Shown here: positions 1 through 10,766 of the stretch, one piece after another | How positions within the stretch are numbered: the stretch's first letter is position 1 | Layout of the letters: every line of letters starts with the position of its first letter | Origin: Corallochytrium limacisporum | Taxonomy: Eukaryota; Opisthokonta | Length of the DNA stretch: 63,055 nucleotides | Assembly: GCA_002811645.1 (NCBI GenBank) | Contig: PDIP01000009.1 | Location: 134,150-197,204, forward strand | Direction: 5' to 3' | Notes under the pieces: model-generated | What the model saw: the letters and a program-made list of their open reading frames with translations, nothing else | Databases searched by the model: none | Told to the model about the DNA's origin: nothing | Translations under genes and position numbers: made by a program

Positions 1-741
1 TTTCTCCCTCCCTCCTTATTCCGGTTGATTAAATGTGATTTGGAGCAATATTTCGACGCAGAGGATAGTAGTATTTTAGCTCTCTGCGTTTTCCAGAGGC
101 CGTTAGTTGTAATTTGAATTGCACTGTATAGCAATAGTTTAACACATACCCAGGGAGAGGAACACACCCCACTCATACTGTACCTGTCTGACACTCACTA
201 CCTATTTGCTTGCGGAGATCCCTAATTTCATATGCCCGTCTGAGTTTTCTTTAGAAGACCCCTTCCCGTGGTCGGCTCGCTCTGTGCGGCAACGCAATTC
301 CCACCGTTTACTCTTCCGACGGGGCTTCAGGGGATTTCGCTCGTACGGTTCCCCCTGGTTACGCGGTGCTGAAATTGCTTAGTTCGTGAGGAGTCGAAAA
401 TTAGAGGCAAACTCCTTTCTCCCTCGGTGTGTTTTGCGATGTAATTCGTTCACCTTGACTGACGGGCCTCGAAAGGACTGAGCCAGACTTCTGGGTGAGT
501 ATGCAGGTTCGCCCGCCGTAAAGTAGAGGCCGAGTCTACCAGGGATTAGGTGGCTTTGCACCCTTGAAAAGTACGTCCGATGTGTCGCAGCCATTTCGAG
601 CGGTCATTCTCGTAAGTGATGAAGCCAGGCCAATTAAAGAGGATTCTTGACTGGTATTTGAGCAACTTCTGTATCAAACACCATAGGAATCAGATCCCGA
701 GAAACGGGACAAAGCCACCTTACGGATGAAAAGAGACAAAA
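1..741. other. Non-coding left edge, no gene seen
   Basis: No convincing reading frame, tRNA or rRNA signature is visible. The last bases before 742 presumably carry the promoter and 5' leader of the FAM177-like gene. Short open frames here have no recognisable domain. Confidence 0.5.
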
Positions 742-1173
742 ATGGCTGACATTGTCAACGGTGGAAATCTCGGTGCAGTTGAGGCTGCATACGATGGTAA
801 TGTCGACCAAGAATGTGAGGAAGAGCATGAGCCTCGTGTGAGTAAGGAAATGTTTGAGGAAGCTACGGATCTTCGCCGCTTGGCTGATGATGAAGCCGAA
901 GACATGGAAGTGGAAACGTACACGGAGGGTTGGTGGGGCAATGTTGAATGGCTGGGGTACCGCATCCTGAAGAGCATAGACTACGTAGGAGAGTCCATTG
1001 CAGACTTTTTTGGCATCACAGACTCAAAGTACGCAGACGTCATCGAAGAACATGACGAGATTATGGCAGAAGAGGCAAAGGAGTGGGCAGAGGCTGCAGC
1101 TTATGCAACCCGGGAGATGGCTAAACTGGAAGATGCCATGCCACAGCCTCTTCCGCAGGCAATGAAAGGATAG
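742..1173 (+). CDS. FAM177-like small acidic protein
   Basis: A 143-residue, strongly acidic protein. The central part, about residues 70-110, reads as a short hydrophobic helix (WWGNVEWLGYRILKSIDYVG) followed by an ADFFGITDSKYADVIEE-like segment. This resembles the conserved core of the FAM177 family, where a VG-x-x-x-A-x-FLGIT-x-PKY pattern precedes an acidic helix. FAM177 proteins are small and poorly understood; the human member FAM177A1 has been linked to the Golgi. The ATG at 742 has a purine-rich leader (AAAAATGGC) and an uninterrupted frame to the stop at 1171-1173. The gene converges on the dioxygenase gene with 120 bp between stops. The family call rests on motif memory only. Confidence 0.6.
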   Translation: MADIVNGGNLGAVEAAYDGNVDQECEEEHEPRVSKEMFEEATDLRRLADDEAEDMEVETYTEGWWGNVEWLGYRILKSIDYVGESIADFFGITDSKYADVIEEHDEIMAEEAKEWAEAAAYATREMAKLEDAMPQPLPQAMKG

Positions 1174-1293
1174 CCAAGGGACGCCATATGGTGATGCGTA
1201 CCAGCTGAATTCGCTTACATACAAACAATTAAAGAAAGGACCACTAGTATCCTGTAAAGACTATGATGCATAGTGTCGAATTCTATCTTAGGC

Positions 1294-2352
1294 TCATTTG
1301 GCCGGTTCTACAGCCCCACAGTTCTTACACGTTCGCAATTCTTCCGTACCATAGTAGCGCTTTATGACTGGTGCAAGCTGTGAGCCGAGATCAGTGCAGT
1401 GGAACCTCTCTTCGTACATGATATCGCGGCAATTGGGACAGTACCAACGAAGGCCGTCCAATTCTGACTCCTCACGTTCCCTCTCAATCACCAAGCCAAT
1501 GGTATGAGGGAAACGCTGAGGGCTATGAGGCACCAGTCCTGGAAGAAGAAAAGTGTTGCCTTCCTCGATAATAACATCCCGGAACTCACCACCATCCACG
1601 ACTTTCAGGCACATCTTTCCTTGAAGCTGCAAGAACCATTCTTCACCCTCATCGATGTGGTAGTCTGTCCGAGTGTTTGGTCCACCCACGACCATTACCT
1701 TCAGCTGGCATCCCTTACCATACACCATCTTGTTGCCAACCGGCGGCTTCAACTGATCTCTAATACTGTCAATGTGGTTCCGCAAGTGGAAGGGGTCCGG
1801 ATGAGTCTCCATGTTCACTTTGGGTGACTTACCTCCATCCTGAATCTCCTGACCTTGCGTTGCTGGCCCTTGGAGCAGAGCACCCTCACAGCCCTGGCAA
1901 GTTTTGGTACCACTGCCATGTGTTGATACGTCTTCCTCTGTTTTCAGTTCTGTAATCATCAAGCACTTCCCGCAGACAGCCCAGTGCAACTCTGAATCCG
2001 ATACCTTCTGGCGCAGAGACATGACCTCACCAGCGGTTGAGTCAAGGATACGAGGGACATTGCCTGGCACAAGATAACAGTAACCTTCTTCCAATGTCAC
2101 ACTTCGGGACTTGCTCCCATCGATGATGTGCACCTTCACAGTTCCACTCAGACCCCAAAGCCAGATTTCATTGGTATCGACTGTGTACGACGAATTCCTA
2201 CTGCTGGGCTGCACCTCCACCTGAAATTGACATCGTTTTGTGAAAAGATTGGTTCCGTGACCTGACCTCTCAATCTCTTTCACTGCAGACCAGAACGGGT
2301 ATGCCGCCGGCCTGTGGACTTTTGGATCAATGTACGGCAACGAGGAAGTCAT
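1294..2352 (-). CDS. HAAO: 3-hydroxyanthranilate 3,4-dioxygenase, tandem double-cupin form
   Basis: Predicted to open the ring of 3-hydroxyanthranilate to give the quinolinate precursor in the kynurenine pathway of tryptophan breakdown and NAD synthesis; cytosolic. The 352-residue protein contains two cupin units. The C-terminal unit (about residues 195-352) has every catalytic mark of the family: GGPNTRTDYH with ligand H232, E238 in DEGEEW, PHSPQR with H276, and a rubredoxin-like pair C305/C308 and C342/C345 as in bacterial and fungal single-cupin enzymes of about 175 residues. The N-terminal unit (about 10-160) aligns with it (WLWGLSGTVKVHIID against WFLQLQGKMCLKVVD) and keeps two CxxC pairs (127/130 and 152/155). 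Its three metal positions read T57, I63 and R101, so it should be inactive. Animal HAAO (about 286 residues) also has an inactive cupin, but at the C-terminus. The ATG at 2352 opens the frame. Confidence 0.9.
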   Translation of the reverse strand: MTSSLPYIDPKVHRPAAYPFWSAVKEIERSGHGTNLFTKRCQFQVEVQPSSRNSSYTVDTNEIWLWGLSGTVKVHIIDGSKSRSVTLEEGYCYLVPGNVPRILDSTAGEVMSLRQKVSDSELHWAVCGKCLMITELKTEEDVSTHGSGTKTCQGCEGALLQGPATQGQEIQDGGKSPKVNMETHPDPFHLRNHIDSIRDQLKPPVGNKMVYGKGCQLKVMVVGGPNTRTDYHIDEGEEWFLQLQGKMCLKVVDGGEFRDVIIEEGNTFLLPGLVPHSPQRFPHTIGLVIEREREESELDGLRWYCPNCRDIMYEERFHCTDLGSQLAPVIKRYYGTEELRTCKNCGAVEPAK

Positions 2353-3060
2353 ATCTATTGTTATTGCGAAACAGGTTATCTAAATCTAGCGCAAGAAGCT
2401 CAGGGCATATCTCTGATGCTCACTAATATGCACCTTCACATCCTAGATCATCGCTGTTGCATGAATTCCAACTGAACACCCTACACAGTGGCACATCCTT
2501 TTGTGCGTCTGATTTTGGCATCGCTCACCCAGCTGCTGCGTGGCGATGGACAGGGGATGGAGCACGGAGTTTACGCACGCTAAATTGGCCATGAATTCCT
2601 GCCCCACAATTTACCCCGCGAAGCATTTCATTTCTGAAATTTGGCTCAGCCGCCACCCCAAACCCAAAGAGGAGCACGCATCGGGCAATAGAAAAAAGTA
2701 CTCAGAGTTAGGTGGCTAACATTCACCAAGGGATATTTACATATACGGACGCCGACCAAAAAACCGGCGGATTGGGTTCCAAGGCAGCAGTTGTAAGAAT
2801 CGATGGGGCGCTGACCGTGTCAACAAGAGCGACAAGAAGACGTTGTCGAGCCTGACAGAGAACAACATCGACACGATTGGGCATAGTACTTCTCAGAAAC
2901 ACAGTCCGAGTCATGTCGTTGGTTTGCCATTCCTTCCCAAAGCCCTATTGCCCATATGTGCCGTCAACTAAGAACTCAGTATTACATTTGTATTAATTCA
3001 TGTCAATCTTATATTATCCGTGCTGAATTACGTTCAAATAAGTTATATGTGACCCCTCAT
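2353..3060. other. Intergenic, no gene recognised
   Basis: This lies between two minus-strand genes. A 63-codon minus-strand frame at 2723-2914 begins with ATG but has no recognisable domain and is not called. The rest probably holds the dioxygenase promoter and the downstream region of the complex III subunit gene. Confidence 0.4.
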
Positions 3061-3279
3061 TTAGTTAGGGTTGTCCTCAGCAGCCTCCTTTTCGAGCATC
3101 TTAATGCGAGATCCAACAATCGGCATATGCTGCATGATAATGTTGGGCTGAAGTGCCAAGAAACCAATGGTACCTACTGTAGCACCCCAAGCCATTAAAG
3201 AAGGTACCCAGTTGATCACACGCTCCTTGGTAAAACCCAAGAGATGAAGGCTTCCTGAAGGGGGGGTCGGCCGCACCAT
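3061..3279 (-). CDS. UQCR11: Cytochrome bc1 complex small subunit, QCR10/UQCR11 type
   Basis: A 72-residue single-pass protein matching the smallest subunit of mitochondrial complex III. The core is VINWVPSLMAWGATVGTIG followed by a hydrophobic stretch and then a HMPIVGSRIK tail. This parallels the NWVPTxxxWGxxGxxGL...DWVPYINGKFK pattern of animal UQCR11 (56 residues). The ATG at 3277-3279 reads straight into this core (MVRPTPPSGSLHLLG). A longer upstream frame exists but does not look coding. A CCCCCCCTTCAG string just after the start could be read as a splice acceptor, but no intron is needed. The extra 16 or so residues are a short leader and an acidic tail. It is divergent from MTO1, with 778 bp between starts. 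Confidence 0.75.
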   Translation of the reverse strand: MVRPTPPSGSLHLLGFTKERVINWVPSLMAWGATVGTIGFLALQPNIIMQHMPIVGSRIKMLEKEAAEDNPN

Positions 3280-4057
3280 TCTTGTTCTATTTGCTTTACT
3301 ACGAATTTTCCCAGAGATAACTGTACGTGTAAGATTTGTACAGTAATCATGATAATTTTGTATGCGTACAAAAGCTTTAATAGCAAGATAGATCCTAAGA
3401 CTGGAAGGCACTTTTTATTGGAATGCAATATTGCAACAAGTTTAGTGTCACAAACGCCGACGGAAGACACTGGGGTATGGGACTCATTCCAGCAGGAAGT
3501 ATTTCCTTGCGGACCACGCATCACATTCGCCCTCTCAACTTCTGCTGCTGTGTAGAAGACAGCCTCCCGTTTGGAGCCCACGGTGTGAATCTATCGGCCC
3601 GTGGCCACCGCGCGGAGCGGGGAAAGGGGCTGAAAACAATGGGATTTGTTTATCTCGCCCTGATGTCATATATTGGCTATGGAAGACTGGCAGGGTAGGG
3701 GTTTCTGATACAGAACATAAGGTGCGGTGTCTCAGGGACACAGCAAAGTAAAAAAGTGCGACTCACTGCTCCAGTCGTGGGGGTTGAATTCTATATACGG
3801 ACCTTGCTCAGTCGACAATGAAATTGCCTAAGCACCGTGCGGGTCACCCATCTGGAGCACAAGGAACGGGTCAAGCTGTCGTTGTTCGTGTATAGCTATT
3901 CCAAGGAGAGAGGCATGGTAGATCGATGGGACAGTGCCTTGAACACAGTTCACTGATATGAGCAATTAGCACAAGACATGTAGGGTAGCAAAGATACAAG
4001 ATTGTTAACTCATGTGAGCGTAGACGTCGCACAGACACTTTTCGACAAGCCTTCTGA
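3280..4057. promoter_or_regulatory. Shared upstream region of QCR10-like gene and MTO1
   Basis: A 778-bp divergent intergenic region between two mitochondrial genes. No repeat or clear TATA element stands out. Short frames on both strands show no domain. Treating it as a bidirectional promoter is an inference from layout only. Confidence 0.35.
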
Positions 4058-6253
4058 ATGCTCTCATATGGACGGAGCTCCATCGGGAGACTCCGCACTG
4101 GAAACCGAGTAGTACCTTCACAACTGTTTCAAAAATATTTGTCGCAGTTCGTGAACGAACCTGAACGACTGACACGCGATACGTACGATGTCGTTGTTGT
4201 CGGGGGCGGACATGCTGGCTGCGAGGCCGCGGCAGCGAGTGCAAGAATGGGAGCCAAGACACTGCTCATTACCCACAAATTCTCGAAGATTGGAGAGCTG
4301 AGTTGTAATCCATCCTTTGGTGGTATTGGTAAGGGCCATTTGATTAAAGAAATCGACGCACTGGGAGGAATTTGTGGGAAACTTTGCGATGAAGCAGGTA
4401 TCCATTTTCGCACGCTGAACGCTTCAAAAGGACCAGCTGTACAGGGGCCTCGGGCACAGATTGACCGTGATCTATATCGCCAGGGCATGCAGGCTATGCT
4501 CTATGATCAGTACAGAGGTCATTACGGCCTTGAGATTCTGGAGGCAAGCGTTGAGGACCTCTTGGTGGACCACAACGCTGATTCCGAGTATCTCAAACCG
4601 GTGTGTCACGGAGTGGTCGTGGAAACTAGTCGTGGCCCGCAGAACTTGCCTGTCAGAAGTTCCATAGAGAGCAAGACAACAATAATAACGACCGGTACCT
4701 TTCTTCGAGGAGAAATTCACGTCGGTATGACTGTGACACCTGCAGGCAGGCGTGACGACAAGCCTGCCGTGGGACTAGGCCAGACGCTGGAGGAGCTAAA
4801 AATCCCGATGGGCAGGTTGAAGACTGGCACACCCCCCCGCATCAAGCGTGAGAGTGTGAATTGGGACCATCCATCGCTTACTGTTCAGCCAGGAGATGAG
4901 AATCCGACACCTTTCTCTTACAGCAACCAGTTGGTGACGCGCTGGCGACGGGAGGACCAGATCGAATGCCATATGACTCGCACAAACAAGGAGACTGAGC
5001 AACTGATTCACGAGTCAATGGATCGCAACATCCATGTCATTAGGCAAGATGTGTATGGTCCTCGATACTGCCCTTCAATTGAATCTAAGGCCTTGAAATT
5101 CCCCAATCGATCGCATCAGGTCTGGTTGGAACCGGAAGGTCTGGACAGTAACATTATCTACCCCAACGGCATCAGCATGACGATGCCACCGGAAGATCAG
5201 CTTCGGGTGGTGCAAAGTATCGCAGGATTAGAGGAAGCAGAGCTTGTATTCCCGGGATACGGTGTTGAGTACGACTACTGCGACCCCCGGGATCTCCAGA
5301 GGACGCTAGAGAGTAGGCGAATCAACGGTCTCTACCTTGCTGGACAGATCAACGGCACCACAGGATATGAGGAGGCTGCTTCACAAGGCCTGTTCGCGGG
5401 TGCCAATGCAGCTTTGCAGAGCCAAAACTATCCCCCAGAGCTGCGCTTGGAGATTAAGCGCAGCGACGGCTACATTGGAGTACTCATTGATGACCTCCTT
5501 CGGCATAGCGATGACCGGCGGGAACCGTACCGCATGTTCACATCGCGGGCGGAGTACCGACTGTCTCTCAGAGCGGACAATGCAGATGTCCGCCTTACAC
5601 GCCGCGGTCATCAATTCCCCGGCCTTGTCTCCGATGAGGCACATAGGCGAGTACTGTACATCGTGGACGCCCTGGAACGTGGCCGTCATATGTTGCAGTC
5701 TGCTAAATTGTCTCCTATAGCCTGGTCACGCTGTACTGGTGTTACGGAGGGAGGTCCATCGCTGCTCAATCCGGACCCAATCAGTGCCTGGAAACTACTG
5801 AGCTTTAAGAGTATTTCCCTGCAGCAGATCATTGATTCTGCGCCAGCAGAGATGGGTCTGGATGCTGTGGACTATGCTTTGGTTGGAGAGCGCCTGGAAA
5901 TCGAGGGCAGATATAGCGATCTCTTGCGCCGACAGGAAGGGCAGATCCGCGAATTTGCTCGCAGTGAGAGCCTACGACTGCCCACGGACATTGACTTTGA
6001 AAATCTCACATTCCTCGACAAGGAAGAACGTGAGCTGCTCAAGAAGCATCGTCCGGCTACCATCGGGTTTGCACAGAGACTCTATGGTATGTCAGCGGCT
6101 AGCGTCTTGCGACTTATGAAGTATGCAAAGGGACGCGGAGGCAATCAACGGGGTGTCCAACAGCACAGTCGCCTGCGGCAGCGTCATCAGAAACACGAAC
6201 ACCACAAGGACGATACCCCAGCCTCTGTGTCAGCGGCCAGTGGAGCGGACTGA
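4058..6253 (+). CDS. MTO1: Mitochondrial tRNA uridine-34 modification enzyme MTO1 (MnmG/GidA)
   Basis: The FAD-dependent subunit that, with the GTPase MSS1/GTPBP3, modifies the wobble uridine (5-carboxymethylaminomethyl or taurinomethyl) of mitochondrial tRNAs. The 731-residue protein has a basic, acid-poor leader of about 35 residues (a likely mitochondrial targeting signal). A Rossmann FAD motif follows, [15 protein letters not shown], with GGGHAG at about 49-54. Later come the family blocks [25 protein letters not shown] and [16 protein letters not shown]. The C-terminal helical tRNA-binding part ends with [24 protein letters not shown]. The last 45 or so residues (His/Gln/Lys-rich) are a lineage-specific tail. 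The length fits eukaryotic MTO1 (about 670-720). It has no introns. Its stop is 83 bp from the stop of the convergent SEC11 gene. Confidence 0.96.
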   Translation: MLSYGRSSIGRLRTGNRVVPSQLFQKYLSQFVNEPERLTRDTYDVVVVGGGHAGCEAAAASARMGAKTLLITHKFSKIGELSCNPSFGGIGKGHLIKEIDALGGICGKLCDEAGIHFRTLNASKGPAVQGPRAQIDRDLYRQGMQAMLYDQYRGHYGLEILEASVEDLLVDHNADSEYLKPVCHGVVVETSRGPQNLPVRSSIESKTTIITTGTFLRGEIHVGMTVTPAGRRDDKPAVGLGQTLEELKIPMGRLKTGTPPRIKRESVNWDHPSLTVQPGDENPTPFSYSNQLVTRWRREDQIECHMTRTNKETEQLIHESMDRNIHVIRQDVYGPRYCPSIESKALKFPNRSHQVWLEPEGLDSNIIYPNGISMTMPPEDQLRVVQSIAGLEEAELVFPGYGVEYDYCDPRDLQRTLESRRINGLYLAGQINGTTGYEEAASQGLFAGANAALQSQNYPPELRLEIKRSDGYIGVLIDDLLRHSDDRREPYRMFTSRAEYRLSLRADNADVRLTRRGHQFPGLVSDEAHRRVLYIVDALERGRHMLQSAKLSPIAWSRCTGVTEGGPSLLNPDPISAWKLLSFKSISLQQIIDSAPAEMGLDAVDYALVGERLEIEGRYSDLLRRQEGQIREFARSESLRLPTDIDFENLTFLDKEERELLKKHRPATIGFAQRLYGMSAASVLRLMKYAKGRGGNQRGVQQHSRLRQRHQKHEHHKDDTPASVSAASGAD

Positions 6254-6336
6254 CTTACAGAACCCAACATCCAAACGAAATAACTGGTAAAGAATTTACA
6301 AGGACTAAACCTTTCTACCTTTATGTCTAGTACTAT

Positions 6337-6900
6337 TTACTCCCTATGGATTAGAACAAAAAATCCCAACACTCCGAGCAGAACAAATTTGAATTGAGGA
6401 TAGTCGTTCATGAGAATCGTAACCATTCCAGCTTGGGGCAGGAATACCCGTGCTCGACCCACGATGTCCTGACGCTTCAGCCATTTAGTGCCCCTTGAGT
6501 ATATTCCCCGACGGTCGTGAACCTCGTTATTGTCACCTTTTGTTAAAATCAGCGGTGATCCAGGGTCGTCAGGCACTTCGTGAAGTTTGATGATACGATG
6601 AATAATGGGAATGTCACGACCAGGCAGTTTGTAGACAACACTCTCCCCGACACGCAGCGGTTCAAAGTCATAGTTTGTGATCAAAAGGAGATCTCCACGA
6701 TAAAAGGACGGTTCCATGGATCCGGACAGGACCACTACTATTGGCGACTCAGAGTTAGTGGCAAGAATTAAACCACGCCATAGCATGAACGCACTTGTTA
6801 CCACTATTCCGAAATTGATGATCTGTCCCAACATTTGACGCACTGTGAGGTAGACAAAGTCCCCAAACACGGGGTGGAGCATGCTGCGTACATTCACCAT
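6337..6900 (-). CDS. SEC11: Signal peptidase complex catalytic subunit SEC11
   Basis: The catalytic subunit of the ER signal peptidase, which cuts signal peptides from secretory and membrane proteins in the ER lumen. It has 187 residues, against about 180 for animal SEC11A/C. One N-terminal membrane segment (about 22-45) is followed by the serine protease motif [14 protein letters not shown] with nucleophile S61. H101 lies in IPIIHRII, the eukaryotic His that replaces the bacterial Lys, and D123 in [15 protein letters not shown]. The C-terminal hydrophobic helix [18 protein letters not shown] closes the protein. The ATG at 6898-6900 gives the expected N-terminus. Confidence 0.96.
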   Translation of the reverse strand: MVNVRSMLHPVFGDFVYLTVRQMLGQIINFGIVVTSAFMLWRGLILATNSESPIVVVLSGSMEPSFYRGDLLLITNYDFEPLRVGESVVYKLPGRDIPIIHRIIKLHEVPDDPGSPLILTKGDNNEVHDRRGIYSRGTKWLKRQDIVGRARVFLPQAGMVTILMNDYPQFKFVLLGVLGFFVLIHRE

Positions 6901-7307
6901 TTTTAAATGTTGTTTTGTCCCAAGCTATGACTGTTTACTGTGTGTCTCGTAGATGGAGCTGGACGTGGTACAATCTTTAAATATCCCTGTACGTTGATTG
7001 TACGTGCTCGTGTTGTGACTAGCGCAGCGCCGCCCTCCTTTTTGTTTTCCCATTTTCTTAGGCAGAGACACACTGACGTTGCAGGTGACCTGTATTCAAT
7101 TTTCTCATCGGTCGGAATACCGGGGGAGGGGGGGTCGGTCATACTGAAGGTGAGTGTGCAGGAAAGCAGTGGGAAGGGAGAGGCGATGGCGCAGGTAGAA
7201 GCAGCAGTGGCGGAGAATGTGGGACGAGCGTAGTAAGGAAGTACCAAGTAGTTTATGTCATCGCTTCGTTGGATACGGCGAGATGGCTGGCGTTTTTTGC
7301 TCATCTG
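6901..7307. other. Intergenic between SEC11 and coiled-coil gene
   Basis: About 400 bp upstream of SEC11 and downstream of the coiled-coil gene, both on the minus strand. It includes a short G-rich stretch (GGGGGAGGGGGGG) near 7121-7133. No supported gene. Confidence 0.4.
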
Positions 7308-10300
7308 TCATCTGTTGTGATTTAAATTCCGCTTGAGCTGTGCACCCAGGCTACTCCGCGGTGATGACTGTGCGCCTTTGCGCACTGGAATCAGTGTTGG
7401 GGTAGTGCAGACGCTACCCGACAGACTCCTGGCATCGGGGCCTGCGTCCGCAGCATCCGTATTAGGACCAGTGTTGGATCGCATCGACAGCGGCGTCTGT
7501 GTCTCGGAGGCCAAAGAGGCCTGAGTGGCCCTACGACTTGTGGCAGACTCCAATTCGTGCAGGAGCTCCGCATTAACGGCATGCAACTCCTTAACTTCGG
7601 CCTGAGAGACGTAGAGTTCCTCGATCTTGTTCTTCAGCGCGGTATTCTCCAAGGCAAGGTCACTCGCAACAATGTTTCGCGAGTCCATGTCCTCCTCAAA
7701 ACTGCTGAGTTTGCTCAGAGCAGCCTCAAATTTTTTTTGCATGGTCACCAAAGATTCACGAAGGGATTTCTGGAGAGCACGTTCCATGCGAAGATCTTCT
7801 GTGGTACGCAGCAAGCGTTGTTGCAAGTCTCCGCGACCTTCGGAAAGGCGCTGATTCTCCACCGCAGCCTGTTCCGCCTGCGCACTCAACAGATCCAGAC
7901 GCTGGGACAGCTCCATGAGCTGATGCCTCGCGTCTGGGCCAGCGTCGTCGCCCCGTTCAGTACGATGTAGGAGTTTATCGTGCCCATCGCCTCCCTTGGA
8001 TCCATGGGTCTTAATGAGGATCCTGTCCACCGCATTGCCCATGTTCTTAACGTCCTTCAATAGTTTTTCTTGCTCTTTGCGTTCAGTGTCGAGGGCCCTG
8101 TGCATGCGTTCCTTCCGTTGCATCGTCCGTTCGTAGTCATCGTAGAGATTGTTGTAGGTGGCAACAACGCGCTGACAGAGACTGTAAAAGCCGCTGCTCC
8201 GTTTGATAGCATGCGCGGACGTCCACATATGGCGTGAGAAATACACCGTGCGCCAGATTTCTGGCAGGATCGTCGCAAGTATAGTGGAAATGGCGGTTTT
8301 GGGCTCCTTGCCTCTGGAATCTGCGATAGCTGCTAGTACCTTGGTAAGGGATGAAGTTCTATCGGCCTCATTTAGGAGCTGGCCCGTCCGGTGCCTGGAG
8401 AACTTGGCTAAGCGACACATACGGACACTGGCGCACACAAACAGGCCCACGCAGCGGAAGCGGACCACACCGGTGAGATCACGCAATCTTCCGCTACCAT
8501 TTGGGTCCAAGACCCGGCGAGAGACAGTAACAGTGTTCATCATGGCAAGACACAGGTTATCTTTCAACCAGACCAAGGACTGGGACTTTCGCTTCTCATC
8601 CATGTACGCCAATGACAGGAGCAGAGTGATGCGATGCAGGTCTCTTTCCTTCTGGGCCACCTGTCTCTTACTGTCTATCAGAGTAGATTCTAATTCCTTC
8701 ACTTTCGGCTCAGTGACCTGCACGAGCTCCGCGGCTTCCCGAAGCCGCTCCTGCAGTTTGCTCTCTTTCAGAGCCATTGAATCGAGGAGCTGGGCATTTT
8801 CCGCTTTGAAATCCTCAATCAGCTCCTGGCCTTCCTGCCACACGGCCAGTAAGTCGTCAAAGTCCTTTCTTTGCAGTCGCAGGTTCATGTCCTGCTGTTC
8901 CAGAGAGTTCGTCGCCTGCTGTAGCTGCTGGCAGCGCAGGGCACGCTCACCTGAGAGTTCTCGAATTCCGAACAGCAATGCTGTATTCAACTCATCAAAG
9001 CTTGCGCCGGACATAGTGGTTGGTTGCAGCTCCGGCGGCAGATGCCAGATTGCATCGACAAGGGAAGCTCTGTGTTTGTCATTCAACTCGTGGACACGAT
9101 CGCTGAGGTGTCGTACGGTCTTCTCAGCTTCCTGCAAACTGGCGCTAAGGTTACCATCAAGATCAAGCTGATTACGATACTTCTGGACCTGGAAATTCGA
9201 TTGCTCTAGAGCCTCCAGAGCACGGTCCCGTTCGTTGACGATCTCAGTGAATAGTCCATGTGCCCGCTCCAGTTCTTTCTGTGTTTCACCGCGGAAAGCC
9301 GTCACGGAATCTGCAATACTCCGAAACAGCGTCTCCAGTCGCCTCACCAATCTCAATTGCTCTCTCTGTTCGTTTTCGTACTCAAGCGCACCGAATTGGG
9401 ATGACATACTCGTATCTCCCAACTTGCGTAAGGGTGACTGTTGCGTTGGACCACCATCCGTGTAGGTGTCCTCGAAGCTCTCTTTGAGTACTTCGGGCAT
9501 CTGTACCTGTGACAATGCAGTTGTCAATGTCGAGCGCAAAGCTTCCGTCACAGAGGTAGTGATTGCTGTCTGCCGCTCCAGCTTCTGTGCCATCCTTGTC
9601 TTGGCAGCATGAGCCTTGCTACACTCTGTCTCTTTGGCTTGATACCGCTTCTGATCCGATTCCGATCGCTGTCGGTATTGCTCTGCTAACTTTAGCTGCT
9701 GATCATACTGATCCTTGAGCGTGCGAACATGTTCCCGAGCTTTGGCAAGCTCAACTGTATTCTTCGTAGCGGTCTCCCTTACGCTTTTCAGCTCCTCATT
9801 CAATTTGTTGTTCTCTGCTCGCAGTGGCTTCAGTTGCTCATTCGTCAGTTTGAGGCTCTTTACTTCTTTAGAGATCTTCATCTCAGACTCTGTTTTCTCG
9901 ACTTCGATTGTCTCAAACTTCTTTTTCCACAGGCCTGACTGCTTCACAACCTCTTCGTGTCGTTCCTGCAGGGAATGATGACGCTGTTTCCAATCATTGG
10001 CTGCATGTTTGGCCTTCTCAGCCTCACGCTTCAATACTGCATTCTCTGCGAGAAGTCCGTCATTCTTGCTCCGCAGAGTCTTCGATTCTGCGTTCAATTT
10101 TCGAATCTTATCCGTATCGTTCTTCTTGCTCTCTACATGCGTCGTCCGCTCCATAGCGAGCACCTTCTCAAGATCACCCATCTGCTTGGTCATGTCCGAG
10201 ATTGATACGTAACACTCATTGAGCTTCTGATATGCCTCATCCATCGCAGATTCCATGCTTTTTTCCATTGCGTCCTTCAAATCCTTCATTTCCTGATTCT

Positions 10301-10766
10301 TAGATGTACTGACTTCCTCAATAGCCTGTTTGGCATCTTCTTGAACCTCCTGAAATGCCTTTTCCAGCTTGCTCAGGCGTGTGGCCAGCGTGTTTTCCTT
10401 GGCTGCCGCACTTTCCAAAATGCTCTCCACTTGGGCTCTTGTTCGAGTCATTGTCGTTTCAATTGCATGTTTCTCATACTCCAATTTGGCCACTGCAGCC
10501 TTCTCGGCTTCGAGAGCAGACTCCAATGCCGCACTACGTCGTTGTAAGCCCCGTAGTTGCTCAAAATACTGATCCTGAGTGGCGCGGAACTGTTTTTTCT
10601 GTGAATGATATTCTCTTTTGAGAGTCGCATCTGCTTCATTTTGTCGACTCACCCGCTCTGAAAGCAAAGTGACCTGCTCACGTAATACATCGCTTTCATT
10701 GCGCGCCTCTCGTGAGCGATTGAAAGATGTGTTTGCCGGGGAGGGACTCAAGGTCCTGGCGGCCAT
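7308..10766 (-). CDS. Large coiled-coil protein, possibly CCDC171-like
   Basis: A 1152-residue protein, taking the ATG at 10764-10766 (AAGATGGCCGCC context). The Asn/Ser-rich N-terminus is short. From about residue 25 to 450 it is nearly unbroken heptad coiled coil rich in K, E, Q, A and L, with further coils at about 480-700 and 900-1070 and a disordered Ser/Thr-rich tail. Between the later coils, at about 700-890, lies a non-coil helical module with FRCVGLFVCASVRMCRLAKF and ILPEIWRTVYFSRHMW. That pattern weakly recalls the C-terminal region of CCDC171-type proteins, but the match is uncertain. A structural role at the cytoskeleton, centrosome or basal body is plausible for such architecture but nothing here proves it. 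There is no motor, zinc or membrane domain. Confidence 0.7.
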   Translation of the reverse strand: MAARTLSPSPANTSFNRSREARNESDVLREQVTLLSERVSRQNEADATLKREYHSQKKQFRATQDQYFEQLRGLQRRSAALESALEAEKAAVAKLEYEKHAIETTMTRTRAQVESILESAAAKENTLATRLSKLEKAFQEVQEDAKQAIEEVSTSKNQEMKDLKDAMEKSMESAMDEAYQKLNECYVSISDMTKQMGDLEKVLAMERTTHVESKKNDTDKIRKLNAESKTLRSKNDGLLAENAVLKREAEKAKHAANDWKQRHHSLQERHEEVVKQSGLWKKKFETIEVEKTESEMKISKEVKSLKLTNEQLKPLRAENNKLNEELKSVRETATKNTVELAKAREHVRTLKDQYDQQLKLAEQYRQRSESDQKRYQAKETECSKAHAAKTRMAQKLERQTAITTSVTEALRSTLTTALSQVQMPEVLKESFEDTYTDGGPTQQSPLRKLGDTSMSSQFGALEYENEQREQLRLVRRLETLFRSIADSVTAFRGETQKELERAHGLFTEIVNERDRALEALEQSNFQVQKYRNQLDLDGNLSASLQEAEKTVRHLSDRVHELNDKHRASLVDAIWHLPPELQPTTMSGASFDELNTALLFGIRELSGERALRCQQLQQATNSLEQQDMNLRLQRKDFDDLLAVWQEGQELIEDFKAENAQLLDSMALKESKLQERLREAAELVQVTEPKVKELESTLIDSKRQVAQKERDLHRITLLLSLAYMDEKRKSQSLVWLKDNLCLAMMNTVTVSRRVLDPNGSGRLRDLTGVVRFRCVGLFVCASVRMCRLAKFSRHRTGQLLNEADRTSSLTKVLAAIADSRGKEPKTAISTILATILPEIWRTVYFSRHMWTSAHAIKRSSGFYSLCQRVVATYNNLYDDYERTMQRKERMHRALDTERKEQEKLLKDVKNMGNAVDRILIKTHGSKGGDGHDKLLHRTERGDDAGPDARHQLMELSQRLDLLSAQAEQAAVENQRLSEGRGDLQQRLLRTTEDLRMERALQKSLRESLVTMQKKFEAALSKLSSFEEDMDSRNIVASDLALENTALKNKIEELYVSQAEVKELHAVNAELLHELESATSRRATQASLASETQTPLSMRSNTGPNTDAADAGPDARSLSGSVCTTPTLIPVRKGAQSSPRSSLGAQLKRNLNHNR

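Noticed and set aside
3061-3411. Longer 116-residue version of the complex III subunit, or an intron before its core
   Set aside because: The extra N-terminus does not look coding and the ATG at 3279 already gives the family-sized protein without splicing.
8203-9171. 322-codon plus-strand frame
   Set aside because: Antisense shadow of the long coiled-coil gene; Ser/Arg/Cys-rich with no domain.
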